Shown one piece after another: positions 1-8,650 of a stretch of 64,000 bases of DNA. Position 1 is the first letter of the stretch. Each line of letters opens with the position of its first letter. The stretch is taken from the NCBI GenBank assembly GCA_035653615.1, contig DASRBN010000015.1, positions 186,001 through 250,000 on the forward strand. Direction: 5' to 3'. The stretch comes from Ktedonobacteraceae bacterium. Lineage in GTDB: Bacteria; Chloroflexota; Ktedonobacteria; Ktedonobacterales; Ktedonobacteraceae. Made by a program: the position numbers and the translations under genes. The notes beneath the pieces are model-generated. The model searched no databases, was not told where the DNA came from, and saw only the letters and a program-made list of their open reading frames with translations.

Positions 1-950
1 CCAAAAAACTGGGTGCCCTCACCGTCGGAATCGTCACGCTGCCTTTCGCTTTCGAAGGCAGGCGCCGGCGGAAAATCGCGGAAGATGGCCTGGCGGCCCT
101 TGGTGCCGAGATCGACGCGCTCATCACCGTACCCAATGACCGGCTCCTTGCTGTGACGGGAAAAGATCGCAGCCTCGCCGATGCTTTCAGGCTCGCGGAT
201 GATGTGTTGCGCCAGGGCGTGCAGGGGATCGCCGAAGTCATTAATGTGCCAGGACTGGTAAACGTAGACTTTGCCGATGTTCGCAGCGTCTTGCGCGAAG
301 CAGGTACCGCGTTAATGAGTATTGGCCAGGGGAAAGGACGCAATCGCGCCCAACTCGCTGCCCAGGAAGCCATTGCCGGGGGTTTTCTCAATGTAACCAT
401 TCGCGGCGCGCAGCGCGTACTGTTCAATATCAGCGGTGGAGAAGATATGACATTGTTCGAGGTCAACGAAGTGGCCGAATACATTGGCAACGCGATCGAC
501 AACAGCGCCGATATCACTTTTGGAGCCGTCATCGACCCCGCCCTGGATGATGTCATTCGTGTGACGTTGATCGCGGCAGGTATGGAGGAACTGCGAACAA
601 AGCGCATTCCGGCTCTCAATGTAGAGCAATCACACACATCTTTTGTGACATCGCCTCGTGCAGGAACCGCTTCACCTGGGCTTTCTACGCCCCAGCAGCC
701 GCCTTACGCACAATCTGTAGGGAAAGCGCCCCAGCCATCATCAGCGCCAAAACCTCCCCTTGCCCGGCCTGTTGGCCCGGCAGCATCAGGGCGGCCACAG
801 CGCAGCCTGGATGATTTGCGCGGCCTGCGCGATATGGGCCGTCGCCAGGGTCAAGAACCCTCACGAGGGAAACCCCGGCAAACAAATGACGGCGATCCGG
901 CAGAAGATGTTGGTGTAGATGTCCCCCCTTTCATCAAAAAGTACCGCTAG
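1..950 (+). CDS. ftsZ: Cell division protein FtsZ, C-terminal part (5' truncated by window edge)
   Basis: The open frame runs in from the left edge (reading from base 3) to TAG at 948-950. The first residues read KLGALTVGIVTLPFAFEG and then RRRKIAE and PNDRLL. These are the hallmark segments of the C-terminal half of the FtsZ GTPase domain, the tubulin-like protein that polymerises into the cytokinetic ring. The remaining tubulin-C domain follows, then a Pro/Ala/Gln-rich linker of about 90 residues and a short tail ending VDVPPFIKKYR. That tail resembles the conserved FtsZ peptide that binds FtsA or SepF. The GTP-binding N-terminal half lies outside the window. An internal GTG at 153 is not the true start because homology extends upstream of it. 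Confidence 0.95.
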   Translation, partial: KKLGALTVGIVTLPFAFEGRRRRKIAEDGLAALGAEIDALITVPNDRLLAVTGKDRSLADAFRLADDVLRQGVQGIAEVINVPGLVNVDFADVRSVLREAGTALMSIGQGKGRNRAQLAAQEAIAGGFLNVTIRGAQRVLFNISGGEDMTLFEVNEVAEYIGNAIDNSADITFGAVIDPALDDVIRVTLIAAGMEELRTKRIPALNVEQSHTSFVTSPRAGTASPGLSTPQQPPYAQSVGKAPQPSSAPKPPLARPVGPAASGRPQRSLDDLRGLRDMGRRQGQEPSRGKPRQTNDGDPAEDVGVDVPPFIKKYR

Positions 951-975
951 TTGCATTTGTATATTCTCGAGGTGA

Positions 976-997
976 GACAGGCCGGTAAAGGCCTGTC
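976..997. terminator. Hairpin between convergent ftsZ and KGG gene
   Basis: GACAGGCC at 976-983 and GGCCTGTC at 990-997 form a perfect 8-bp stem with a 6-nt loop. It lies 25 bp after the ftsZ stop and just before the end of the convergent KGG gene. No strong U-tract is present, so terminator function is inferred from position. Confidence 0.45.
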
Positions 998-1010
998 CCA
1001 CCCCGTGAAA

Positions 1011-1283
1011 CTACTCTTTATCAGCTGCGACAGCGCGACCGCGCTCTCCGCCTTTTTTCCCAATTTTAGAATAGAACTCGGAGCCTTGCTGGCGCTTCGT
1101 GGACTCGCCACCTTTCTTTCCAATCTCAGCATAAAATTGTGGCCCACGTTTCTCCTTGACCGTTTCGCCGCCTTTTTTGCCGATTCTGGAGTAGAACTCC
1201 GCACCGTACTTTTCACGTACGGCCTGGCCGCCTCGCTTCGCCTTTTGTGACCCAGGTTCTGGTCCGCGTTTGTTATTTGCCAT
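1011..1283 (-). CDS. KGG-repeat general stress protein (GsiB/con-10 type)
   Basis: This 90-residue hydrophilic protein has four repeats built around [K/R]xGxxFYxxIGKKGGE. IGKKGGE appears three times and a diverged KAKRGGQ once. This is the stress-induced KGG motif (PF10685) of Bacillus GsiB and fungal con-10. Family members are small, soluble, probably disordered proteins induced by starvation, desiccation or general stress; no enzymatic role is known. The ATG is preceded by a purine-rich AAGAAGGGCG. It converges on ftsZ and stands alone, so the context adds no further clue. Confidence 0.9.
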   Translation of the reverse strand: MANNKRGPEPGSQKAKRGGQAVREKYGAEFYSRIGKKGGETVKEKRGPQFYAEIGKKGGESTKRQQGSEFYSKIGKKGGERGRAVAADKE

Positions 1284-1367
1284 AGAAGTTTCGCCCTTCT
1301 TAAACTCAAACTACCACACCAAACAAAGCGGTGAGACATCCTGCTGCCAGAACATCCCGCTGCTTCC

Positions 1368-2150
1368 CTACTGCGCTTGATGTTCTCGCGCCTGTGCCAC
1401 GCGATTAGCAATAATCGCGGCGGTACTTCCCGCGCCTACGCCGTTGTCGATGTTGACCACAGAAAGACCCGGCACACACGTTTGTAACATCGAAAGCAAC
1501 GCGGCGACACCTTTGCCGCCCATACCATAGCCAATTGAGGTTGGCAAACCAATAACAGGGACAGGAACCAGTCCTGCCACTACTGACGGCAACGCACCAT
1601 CCATACCCGCTGCAACAATGATCACATCCACACCGTTGGAGAGGAGATTCCGCAAGGGCTCCATCAGGCGATGCAATCCTGCTACCCCCACATCATAGAT
1701 GCGCGTTACATGACAACCCATCTCTTCCGCAATCAGAGCCGCCTCCTCTGCCACCGGAATGTCAGACGTGCCAGCACTGATTACACCAACAAGCCCTCCC
1801 GTGCTCCGTCGCACATAGTCAGGCCTGTAAATAACTACTGCCCGAGCCTGTTCGCGAATACGAAATTCGTTTCCCTGAAACTCCTCACGCAGTACCTCTA
1901 CGATCCCAGGTTGGACGCGACTGATAATCGCACGTCCAGAAGCCGAAAGCAGGCTCCTGGCCATCGCTATGATTTGCCCCGGCTCTTTTGTCTCCCCCAA
2001 AATTACTTCCGGGACGCCTTTACGCCTTTCGCGTTCGGGATCTGCACGTATCTCGATTATCGATGAGATGTCATCGCTCAGAATTCTATGTAAATCCTGC
2101 TGTCTATCACCAGCAGGCTGTTGATCACTTTGCCGTTCGTTCAATGACAA
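1368..2150 (-). CDS. larB: LarB-like pyridinium-3,5-biscarboxylate mononucleotide synthase / PurE-like protein
   Basis: A 260-residue protein. The C-terminal half carries the PurE-like signature of LarB: GVISAGTSDIPVAEEA, VVAAGMDGALPSVVAGL-type loop, GLPTSIGYG and NIDNGVGAG. LarB carboxylates and hydrolyses nicotinic acid adenine dinucleotide in the first step of making the nickel-pincer cofactor of lactate racemase. Length fits the family (about 250 residues). The start is TTG at 2150, with GGGAG about 6 nt upstream. No larC, larE or larA lies next to it, so either the pathway is split across the genome or this copy acts alone. The family call is firm; the pathway role is inferred. Confidence 0.88.
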   Translation of the reverse strand: MSLNERQSDQQPAGDRQQDLHRILSDDISSIIEIRADPERERRKGVPEVILGETKEPGQIIAMARSLLSASGRAIISRVQPGIVEVLREEFQGNEFRIREQARAVVIYRPDYVRRSTGGLVGVISAGTSDIPVAEEAALIAEEMGCHVTRIYDVGVAGLHRLMEPLRNLLSNGVDVIIVAAGMDGALPSVVAGLVPVPVIGLPTSIGYGMGGKGVAALLSMLQTCVPGLSVVNIDNGVGAGSTAAIIANRVAQAREHQAQ

Positions 2151-2474
2151 ACTACTCCCATCACCTTGCTAAAATGCTTCCCACAGAGCAAGAGGTCAAT
2201 AGTAGTACACCATAAGTTGTACCCTCAGCCCGGTGATTTACAGGAATGTACATCCTTACTTGAGCTTGTAGGGTAATGCTCTCTCTCATCCAGAAGTCTT
2301 CCAACCAGTCTTAGTTTAACACACTCAAACCAATTGAGCAAGCCAACAATTCCACAATCTTTTGGAAAAACCGCAATAAATCGCAACGCTCCTCAATACA
2401 TTATAGAAAATAGACAAAATATCCCGTCTCCCCGCGGCTCGCATGACCTGTTCGAGGCGATTGTCTCACAGAAT

Positions 2475-2503
2475 TTGCACAGAAAGCCTTACTCTGTTAT
2501 AGT
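2475..2503 (+). promoter_or_regulatory. Sigma-70-type promoter for the lipoprotein gene
   Basis: TTGCAC (2475-2480) and TATAGT (2498-2503) are separated by 17 bp and lie 67 bp upstream of the lipoprotein ATG at 2570. Apart from this promoter, the 418-bp gap 2151-2569 shows nothing recognisable; a TTG-initiated 77-codon frame there has no ribosome site or domain. Confidence 0.5.
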
Positions 2504-2569
2504 AAATCGCAGGGATATTCTCGAGACGATGTTGATGAGTTCTTCATTTGACAAAATAGCTCTATAAAG

Positions 2570-3049
2570 ATGACGAAAAAGATGATGAACAAGTTCCGCT
2601 TTCTTACGTTAGGATCAGTTTTCCTTGTAATGCTGCTTGCAACAGCGTGTGGCACCTCCGCGACCGCTATAAAGCCGCAACCAACCGTCGTAATCAGCAA
2701 ATCGTTCCAAAACCAGCTTTCGCCGATTCCCACGGCTCCCACGTATAGCTGTGGGGCGTGGTCATCAAACAACACCCCAGGTCCAGGCGCGACGATTAAC
2801 ATTTATGCCAGAATCATGCATGACCTCAAACCGGTCAGCGGCGCAACCGCTTCGGCAGTGGTACACTTCCAAAACTTCGATCAGCAGCTTGGGCAGGAAA
2901 CGAGCGATAATGGAGGTTACGTGACGTTCACGCTCTCCCTGCAAGGCCACCAGCCGGTAAACGTTCCCGCGACCGTCGATGTCACCGTGACCAACTTACC
3001 AGGCGGAAAGACAGTACACTGCACCCCGGCATTTTTCACTCCGGTATGA
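2570..3049 (+). CDS. Secreted lipoprotein of unknown function
   Basis: A 159-residue protein with a clear type II signal peptide: a basic N-terminus (MTKKMMNKFRF), a hydrophobic stretch, then the lipobox LLATAC with the lipidated Cys near residue 27. The mature part is 130 residues, rich in Thr, Val and Pro. It has alternating hydrophobic segments (GATINIYARI, ASAVVHF, GGYVTFTLSL, ATVDVTVTNL) typical of a single Ig-like or carboxypeptidase-regulatory-like beta-sandwich. I do not recognise a named family. It is presumably anchored to the outer face of the membrane. Its last 14 bp overlap the end of the convergent mutM gene. Confidence 0.75.
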   Translation: MTKKMMNKFRFLTLGSVFLVMLLATACGTSATAIKPQPTVVISKSFQNQLSPIPTAPTYSCGAWSSNNTPGPGATINIYARIMHDLKPVSGATASAVVHFQNFDQQLGQETSDNGGYVTFTLSLQGHQPVNVPATVDVTVTNLPGGKTVHCTPAFFTPV

Positions 3050-3986
3050 GCTTTTGGCATGTAGGACAGAAGTGGGTTCCGCGTTGACCAACCACAATGC
3101 GCTCGATAAGCGTTCCACAGCGTGGGCAGGGCTTTCCCTCTTGTTGGTAGACGCGAACATGGTCGTAGTTATCGCCTGCCTCACCCCACAGGTCGCGATA
3201 CTCATTGAAGGATGTACCCCCGTGTTCGATGCCGAGCGTCAGCACCGCGATAATCCCCTCGTGCAACCAGCGTACTTCCTCCACCGTGAGCGACCCTGCG
3301 CGGCGTAGGGGATGAATGCGGGCGTAGAAAAGGGCCTCGTCCGCGTAAATGTTGCCCAGGCCCGCTATCACCTCCTGCGACAGCAGCACCTGTTTGATCG
3401 CGCCCCTGCGCCCCACCAGGCGCTGCGCCAGGCTTTCCACCGTAAATTCGTCGCTTAAAGGCTCCGGCCCCAGCCTCTCCAGCGCCTCCGCCTCTTGTTC
3501 TCGCGGCCATAACTCGATGCGTCCAAATTTGCGTGGGTCGGTGAAGAGCAGGCGCCTCCCGTCGGTAAGATTGAAGCAAACGCGGCAATACGCCGTTTTA
3601 GGAGAGGATACGATGGTTTGCTGGTTTCCCTGCTGCTCGGAATGAGTTTCGCGTATAGAAAAGGTTGGCCCTTTTCGATCCCATGTCGCCAGATCGCTCT
3701 CTCTCAAGCTCGTATCGATCTCCCAACCAGGCGGCAGCAGCAGCAAATTCCCCGACATACGCCGGTGAATGGTCAAAAGCAGCTCTCCTTCCAGGTCCAT
3801 CACCAGAAATTTCCCGCGCCGTCGAACTCCAAGGATACGGCTCTGCGCGATTCCGGCGAGAAAATCGGGCAGGTCGGGATGGCCGATAGAGCGCTGCCAA
3901 AAGACAAGCGCCCCCGCAATGGTTGCATCTACGATGGCATGTCGTAGCTGGCGGGCAGTATATTCTACTTCGGGTAATTCTGGCAC
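3036..3986 (-). CDS. mutM: Formamidopyrimidine-DNA glycosylase (Fpg/MutM)
   Basis: A bifunctional base-excision-repair enzyme that removes 8-oxoguanine and formamidopyrimidines and cleaves the abasic site. The GTG start gives PELPEVE, whose proline becomes the catalytic N-terminus. AGGA lies 6 nt upstream. GLGNIYADEALF is the helix-two-turn-helix, and the C-terminus CPRCGTLIERIVVGQRGTHF then CPTC is the four-Cys zinc finger. Length is 316 residues, about 40 more than usual. The extra segment (roughly residues 105-150: a Ser/Gln-rich stretch before the TDGRRLLFTDPRKFGR block) looks like a surface insertion. All catalytic landmarks are present. Confidence 0.95.
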   Translation of the reverse strand: MPELPEVEYTARQLRHAIVDATIAGALVFWQRSIGHPDLPDFLAGIAQSRILGVRRRGKFLVMDLEGELLLTIHRRMSGNLLLLPPGWEIDTSLRESDLATWDRKGPTFSIRETHSEQQGNQQTIVSSPKTAYCRVCFNLTDGRRLLFTDPRKFGRIELWPREQEAEALERLGPEPLSDEFTVESLAQRLVGRRGAIKQVLLSQEVIAGLGNIYADEALFYARIHPLRRAGSLTVEEVRWLHEGIIAVLTLGIEHGGTSFNEYRDLWGEAGDNYDHVRVYQQEGKPCPRCGTLIERIVVGQRGTHFCPTCQKLIPE

Positions 3987-4469
3987 AGTTATCCTGGTTC
4001 TAGAGCGGGTTGATATCCTTCCGCACGTATGCGATGCTTGTGCTCTTTAATTTCTCTTTGTTTTAGCCTCTTTTCCAATGCTCGTCCTTGTTCGTTGCGT
4101 ATTGGAGGCTTTCTGGTAGTATTGTATCACGCCTGGAAGGATATCATGCCCGCTCTTTCCCTCCTTTATGAAGTTAAGCTGGCAAGAGGATTTTTAAAGT
4201 ATCAAAACAAGAAAGGGGTTATGTATTGAAGATTGGCCCGGGAACACTGAAGAACTCATCCTCACCACCAAAAAAGGAGCAGGAATAATCCCACTCCTCC
4301 CCCACTTCTCCCCCCTATAGACACGTAGCAAGCAGGCAAAAAGTTACATGATTAACTCCTCCCGCTGAAACGGTAGAGTTCCTTTCGTTCGTATTATAAG
4401 AAAAGCCTGATTGTCTTGCCGGTGGGGAGAGGCATCAGCACAAAAAACAGCGGATGAAGGAGGTACTGA
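3987..4469. other. Intergenic region, no gene seen
   Basis: This 483-bp gap lies between divergent mutM and the receiver/kinase gene. I see no coding frame with a ribosome site and no convincing RNA or repeat, only a strong GGAGG Shine-Dalgarno at its right end (4459-4463) serving the next gene. Confidence 0.5.
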
Positions 4470-5561
4470 ATGGATTCGCCTCATATCCTTCTCGTTGATG
4501 ATGATAGAGCGTTACTGCAAGCACTGCCTCATATGGTTGCTCTGCGCATCCACGGCGTACAGGTCGATACTTCCGATACAGCCCAGGGAGCGCTCGAGCA
4601 GATTCAGGAGCATGATTACGATGCCATTGTCACCGATATCAAGATGCCGGGCATGGATGGACTGGAGCTGCTGGCAAAGATACAGGAACTGCGCCCAGAG
4701 ATACCAACCCTACTGATTACCGGGCATGCGGATCAGTCACTGATTATCCAGGCCCTGCGCTATGGAGCCTATGATTTTATTGAAAAACCTATTGACCGTG
4801 TCTACTTTGTAGCCGCGTTGCATCGCGCCATCCAGGCGCGTCAATTACGACGGCAGGTGCAGGAACAACAGCACGCTTTAGAACAGCACGCCCAAACGCT
4901 TGAGCAACTGGTGGAGCAGCGCACGCGGGAACTACTCGTGGCCAATGAACTCATGGACTCACTTGTCCGTGATCTGCTCGATTACTCTCTCATCCAATCA
5001 GGTGAATTCGTCCTCCACCCGGAGAGGTGCAACCTGGTCGAACTATGCCAGCAGGTACTGGACGCTTATACGACCGGTGCAGGTCTTGCATTAGTCTTTG
5101 AATCTGATGCGGCGCCGGTAGAGGTCGATGTGGATCGCGAGCGCATTGGTCAGGTACTCATTCACCTGCTTTCACATGCGCGTAAGCATTCCCCAGTTGG
5201 AACTCCTATCTCGATCACCCTACATCATTCTCATAAAGCAGCAATTATAGAGGTGCGAGATAGCGGTATTGGTCTGGAGCATGAGCTACTGCCTCATATC
5301 TTTGAGCCATTCTATCGCGCCCCAGAAATTGAAGCGCCAGCTACGATGCGTCCCAACATCAGCCCTGGACTGTACCTTTCACGATATATCATAGAACAAC
5401 ACGGGGGGTCTATCGAGGTTCAGAGTATTCCTGGTGAAGGTAACATATTCTCTATCATGCTGCCGCTTGCCACCAGTTCCACAGAGGAAGAGGTGAATGA
5501 TCTGGTTTCTGCGGGGCGTGTATCATCGCCCTTTCAGCCACCGCGCTGGCTTGTTTCGTGA
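4470..5561 (+). CDS. Hybrid response regulator/histidine-kinase protein lacking the phosphoacceptor helix
   Basis: Residues 1-120 are a CheY-like receiver: acidic pocket VDDDR, phosphoacceptor Asp56 in VTDIKMPGMDG, Thr84 and Lys106. A coiled coil follows (about 113-150, Gln/Glu/Arg rich), then a histidine-kinase ATPase domain (about 195-343) with a DSGIGL G1 box, a FYR F-box and an SPGLYLSR G2-like segment. In this family the coiled coil normally leads into an H-box helix with the phosphorylated His. Here it jumps straight to the second DHp helix (MDSLVRDLLDYS, 152-163), so no H-box exists. The N-box reads HLLSHARKHS, with His where the Mg-binding Asn is expected. The protein probably cannot autophosphorylate and may act as a receiver-controlled scaffold or be decaying. 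The start is set by GGAGG 6 nt upstream. Confidence 0.85.
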   Translation: MDSPHILLVDDDRALLQALPHMVALRIHGVQVDTSDTAQGALEQIQEHDYDAIVTDIKMPGMDGLELLAKIQELRPEIPTLLITGHADQSLIIQALRYGAYDFIEKPIDRVYFVAALHRAIQARQLRRQVQEQQHALEQHAQTLEQLVEQRTRELLVANELMDSLVRDLLDYSLIQSGEFVLHPERCNLVELCQQVLDAYTTGAGLALVFESDAAPVEVDVDRERIGQVLIHLLSHARKHSPVGTPISITLHHSHKAAIIEVRDSGIGLEHELLPHIFEPFYRAPEIEAPATMRPNISPGLYLSRYIIEQHGGSIEVQSIPGEGNIFSIMLPLATSSTEEEVNDLVSAGRVSSPFQPPRWLVS

Positions 5562-5563
5562 AC

Positions 5564-6184
5564 TCACTCTTCGTCCTCAGATGGTTGCCCCTCAGGGGAT
5601 TCAACCATTTCCAGCGCTTCGTATAGCCATTGCAGGTAGGTTTGCTCGAAAGCGATGGCAAAGCGAGCAATCAGGTTGAGATAGGGATTTTCCTGACTCT
5701 CAGTAGTGTAGGGGTTTGGGCGTTTGTTATCGTGCCGAAATGCTCCCTGCATAGGCATGGAGAGGGCGTTCTGCCGGTAGGCGAGCAGACGCATTTGATG
5801 CTCGGTGATACTGGTACGCAAGTTCCGTGCCAGGTCGCCAGGAGAGGCGAAGATGCCAAACAGGACTTTGAGCAGCAATTCATCACGAATTTGAAAGACA
5901 TCGGGTGGCTGTGCCTGCCAACTTCGTAATGCCGCGTAGCCTTGCTCCGTAATAGAGTAGACCTTGCGGTCGGGACGCGATTCCTGCTCCTCTCGCTCCA
6001 TCCTGACCCAGCCAAGTTCTTTCATGCGCCGCAATTCTTTATAGACCTGGCTCTGCACCACTCCCCACATCGGTGCCAGGATATGATCACTTAAATGCTT
6101 CAGGTCATATCCTGATAAAGGTCCCCACAAAGCCAGCAAGCCGAGCATGCCATAAGTGATTGGATAGGCTTCAAGCGATTCCAT
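5564..6184 (-). CDS. PadR-family transcriptional regulator
   Basis: A 206-residue protein with an N-terminal winged helix of the PadR type: LGLLALWGPLSGYDLKH, then VVQSQVYKELRRMKELGWV, then the wing with RKVYSITEQGYAALRSW. The C-terminal half is a helical dimerisation domain (subfamily with a long C-terminal helix). PadR proteins are homodimeric repressors released by small ligands such as phenolics or drugs. It converges on the receiver/kinase gene with a 2-bp gap. It is divergent from the SRPBCC gene at 6405, which is its most likely target. An AGAGG-rich ribosome site precedes the ATG. The 220-bp divergent region is AT-rich and probably holds both promoters. Confidence 0.9.
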   Translation of the reverse strand: MESLEAYPITYGMLGLLALWGPLSGYDLKHLSDHILAPMWGVVQSQVYKELRRMKELGWVRMEREEQESRPDRKVYSITEQGYAALRSWQAQPPDVFQIRDELLLKVLFGIFASPGDLARNLRTSITEHQMRLLAYRQNALSMPMQGAFRHDNKRPNPYTTESQENPYLNLIARFAIAFEQTYLQWLYEALEMVESPEGQPSEDEE

Positions 6185-6404
6185 TATGTTCTCTTCCCTC
6201 TTTTTCTGCCAATCAAGAGAATAGGTCGGAGCCGATTACGATATCCGCACCATTCTCTGCTCTTGACGAATCCTATGTTCTCCTATTATACTCGTTAGAG
6301 GAATATAACTTGAAGATATATTGTTTGAAGGAATAAACAGCTGAGAACCTGCTTCGATCAGAAACCATGGGCGAGGAAGAGTCATCAAAGAAAGGAAAAA
6401 ATAT

Positions 6405-6872
6405 ATGGGACAGATCACAGTGAAGTCAGAAGCTGTGCTTGAGGCGCCAGCGGAGGATGTATATGCTACGATAGCTGATTATTATCAGGGACATCCCAGG
6501 ATTCTGCCCAAAGAGTTTGAAGATTTGCGGGTCGAGCAGGGAGGCTATGGAGCAGGAACCATTATCCGCTTTAAGATGCGTGTGATGGGATCTGAGCAAT
6601 CATTCTACCAGCGGGTGAGCGAACCGGAACCAGGCCGGGTGCTGGTCGAGCAAGATATCAACCCCCCGCAACAAGTCACCACGACTTTCAAAGTAGATCC
6701 CCTCGAACAGGGACAAAAATCTCACGTCGAGATTTCCACTACAATGAAGACCAGCCCTGGTTTGCGGGGTCTGGTTGAACGAATCCTGGTGCCGATGATC
6801 AATCCAGCTGTCTACCGGAAAGAACTCAAGTTGCTGGAAGAGGTTACGCGCAAAAGAAGTACACGTGCGTAA
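6405..6872 (+). CDS. SRPBCC (polyketide cyclase/START-like) family protein
   Basis: A 155-residue single-domain protein with the SRPBCC pattern: an N-terminal strand (TVKSEAVLEAPAEDVYATIADY), a helix-loop PRILPKEFEDL, several beta-strands (GTIIRFKMRVMG, GRVLVEQD, TTFKVDPL, SHVEISTTMKT) and a long C-terminal helix (MINPAVYRKELKLLEEVTRK). These helix-grip folds bind hydrophobic ligands in a deep pocket; some are cyclases or hydrolases, but many only bind. The divergent PadR regulator suggests ligand-responsive expression. AAAGGAAAA lies 7 nt before the ATG. The precise substrate cannot be read from sequence. Confidence 0.82.
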   Translation: MGQITVKSEAVLEAPAEDVYATIADYYQGHPRILPKEFEDLRVEQGGYGAGTIIRFKMRVMGSEQSFYQRVSEPEPGRVLVEQDINPPQQVTTTFKVDPLEQGQKSHVEISTTMKTSPGLRGLVERILVPMINPAVYRKELKLLEEVTRKRSTRA

Positions 6873-7050
6873 TCATCAAGGCATTTCAAGACAGCATGCA
6901 ATGTATCGGTTGGAAGGTTTTCCCTTAGCTCGCAGAAATAGCTATCAGGTTTCTTTGTGTTTATGGTATAGTACAGAAAAATGGCCAGCGGGAGAGTGTC
7001 TGATAGACGAGCAGCATCTCCCTTAGTTCCCTCATAGGAGAAACGTCTCT

Positions 7051-7362
7051 ATGACATATCAAATTACCTTGAGCGACAAGGAATATGCAGCACTTGCCGC
7101 TGCCGCTGCTCAAAGGGGTACAGAGCCTGAAAAGCTTTTGCATGATATACTCCTGGACTTACAAACATCGTTTCAAGGAAAGCAAAATTTGATGGTGCAG
7201 GAGATAGCAAGAAGGCAATATGATGAAGGGAAAATTAGCCATATTCCCACAAGACAGCCACTCACTGTAGAAGAACGTGAATTGCGTGAGCAACGAGCTC
7301 GTCGTTTTGCTGGGGGGAAGTCTGCATCTCAAATGGTCATTGAAGATCGGGGACCTTATTAA
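7051..7362 (+). CDS. Antitoxin-like protein paired with a PIN toxin
   Basis: This 103-residue, charged protein has a short ordered N-terminus (MTYQITLSDKEYAALAAAAA) followed by an extended Arg/Glu/Gln-rich region. It has no enzyme motif. Its stop codon overlaps the start of the PIN-domain gene by one base (TAATG), the classic toxin-antitoxin arrangement. The N-terminus resembles a ribbon-helix-helix-type DNA-binding segment (YQITLSDKEYAAL). It is most likely the antitoxin that neutralises the nuclease and represses the operon. The family is inferred from context rather than recognised. Confidence 0.65.
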   Translation: MTYQITLSDKEYAALAAAAAQRGTEPEKLLHDILLDLQTSFQGKQNLMVQEIARRQYDEGKISHIPTRQPLTVEERELREQRARRFAGGKSASQMVIEDRGPY

Positions 7363-7841
7363 TGGTAGTATATTTTCTTGATTCTTCGGCTATTGTGAAG
7401 CGATACTTTTATGAGAAAGGGCATGATTGGGTAGAATCACTTCATGATCCAATCCAGGGGCATGCACTCTACATTGCGCAGGCGGCTCTAGTTGAGGTAG
7501 TAGCAAGCATTTGCCGGAAAGCGCGTGAGCAAAATATATCTTTTGAGGAACGAGATTCTACCATTGATGATTTCCGAGGAGATGTGCAAAATATCTACAG
7601 TATCTGGTTGATTGATAATGCTCTATATACTGCTGCTGGTAACCTATGCCGCTTGTACCGATTACGTGCCTATGATGCCATTCAGTTAGCCTGTGCTATC
7701 GCGGTACGTGAGGATATTTCCAAAACTCAGTTGCTTCAGACTGAACAGCCTGACTTTATCTTCGTTTCAGCAGATGTTGGACTACTCACCATTGCTAGCG
7801 CCGCCGGACTTAGCGTCGAGAACCCGAACAATTATGTTTAA
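7362..7841 (+). CDS. PIN-domain ribonuclease toxin (VapC-like)
   Basis: A 159-residue PIN-domain protein with the four acidic metal ligands in the expected places: Asp7 (YFLDSSAIVK), Glu45 (AALVEVVAS), Asp105 (LRAYDAIQLA) and Asp138 (FVSADVGLL). VapC toxins are Mg-dependent endoribonucleases that cleave specific tRNAs or rRNA when the antitoxin is degraded. The gene overlaps the upstream partner by one base, so translation is probably coupled. The protein is slightly longer than usual (about 130 residues), with extra helix between Glu45 and Asp105. The catalytic set is intact. Confidence 0.85.
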   Translation: MVVYFLDSSAIVKRYFYEKGHDWVESLHDPIQGHALYIAQAALVEVVASICRKAREQNISFEERDSTIDDFRGDVQNIYSIWLIDNALYTAAGNLCRLYRLRAYDAIQLACAIAVREDISKTQLLQTEQPDFIFVSADVGLLTIASAAGLSVENPNNYV

Positions 7842-7901
7842 ACTTCCTTCAAGTTTTAAGAACATCCGATCATTCTCATAAAGATTGATGAGCTAAATAC
7901 G

Positions 7902-8537
7902 TCACGCCACTTCCCAGACCCTGTACCCCGCCTCTGTGTCCTCCACCAGCGCCGATTTTGGATACCTCAACAATCGGGCAACAGTCCAGACATCGCCCGC
8001 TGCGCCGGAGACGTTACCCAGGCTGGCAAAGAGCGTGTACGACGCCAGCACGGGATTGAGCAGGGTGAAGATAATGCCTGCCAGGGTCAGCACAACGAGC
8101 GGGGCCAGGCCGATCACAAGATACTGGTCGCGGTGAAACAACTGATTTTTCGCGCCACAGTAGAGCGCCAGCGGCAGTTTCGTGCCAAAATAGGGCCTGC
8201 CACCCCAGAATAGGAAGGCTAACGCATGCACAACTTCATGAATTGGCAGGATAAGCACGTAGCCGGCGATATTGATTGCCAGCCACAGCAGCACACTTCC
8301 CCAGGTAAGATGCAGGGCAAGCGTGCGCGTTCGCCAGAAATAGGCGGCATAGTTCAGCACGACGAAAAATACCGCGCCGATACCCAACATTTGCAGGCTG
8401 ATTTTTGCCAGGGGCTGCAATTGTTCAGGCTCGAGCAGTTCAAGTTCTTCGAGCTTCTGAATTTGCTCGGCATCTACTGCTTTCTGCTCCTCACGTGCTA
8501 AGTCAGGGTGAAAGCGATCAATGATAGTTAAGGACAT
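7902..8537 (-). CDS. DUF3267 membrane zincin-like protein
   Basis: A 211-residue membrane protein. The N-terminal about 50 residues are soluble and Glu/Gln rich. Then come hydrophobic segments near residues 50-68 and 80-98, the motif LPIHEVVHALAF (an HExxH zinc-protease motif), and a pair of C-terminal helices around GLAPLVVLTLAGIIF and the region after it. This layout is that of the DUF3267 family, putative integral-membrane metallopeptidases with an Asp or similar residue as third ligand further on. No substrate is known. AGAGGAAGG precedes the ATG. It follows the toxin gene convergently and is not obviously linked to its neighbours. Confidence 0.82.
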   Translation of the reverse strand: MSLTIIDRFHPDLAREEQKAVDAEQIQKLEELELLEPEQLQPLAKISLQMLGIGAVFFVVLNYAAYFWRTRTLALHLTWGSVLLWLAINIAGYVLILPIHEVVHALAFLFWGGRPYFGTKLPLALYCGAKNQLFHRDQYLVIGLAPLVVLTLAGIIFTLLNPVLASYTLFASLGNVSGAAGDVWTVARLLRYPKSALVEDTEAGYRVWEVA

Positions 8538-8650
8538 AACCTTCCTCTTTATATCATCAGCATCGCGCTTTCGACTATTTTTGTGCTCTCAATCGCAATT
8601 GTTGCGCTTGCCTGGGCGCATACACATGATTTTGATCAGGCTGATTCCAA

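Noticed and set aside
2334-2567. 77-codon plus-strand frame with a TTG start
   Set aside because: No ribosome site or family, and the promoter for the following gene lies inside it.
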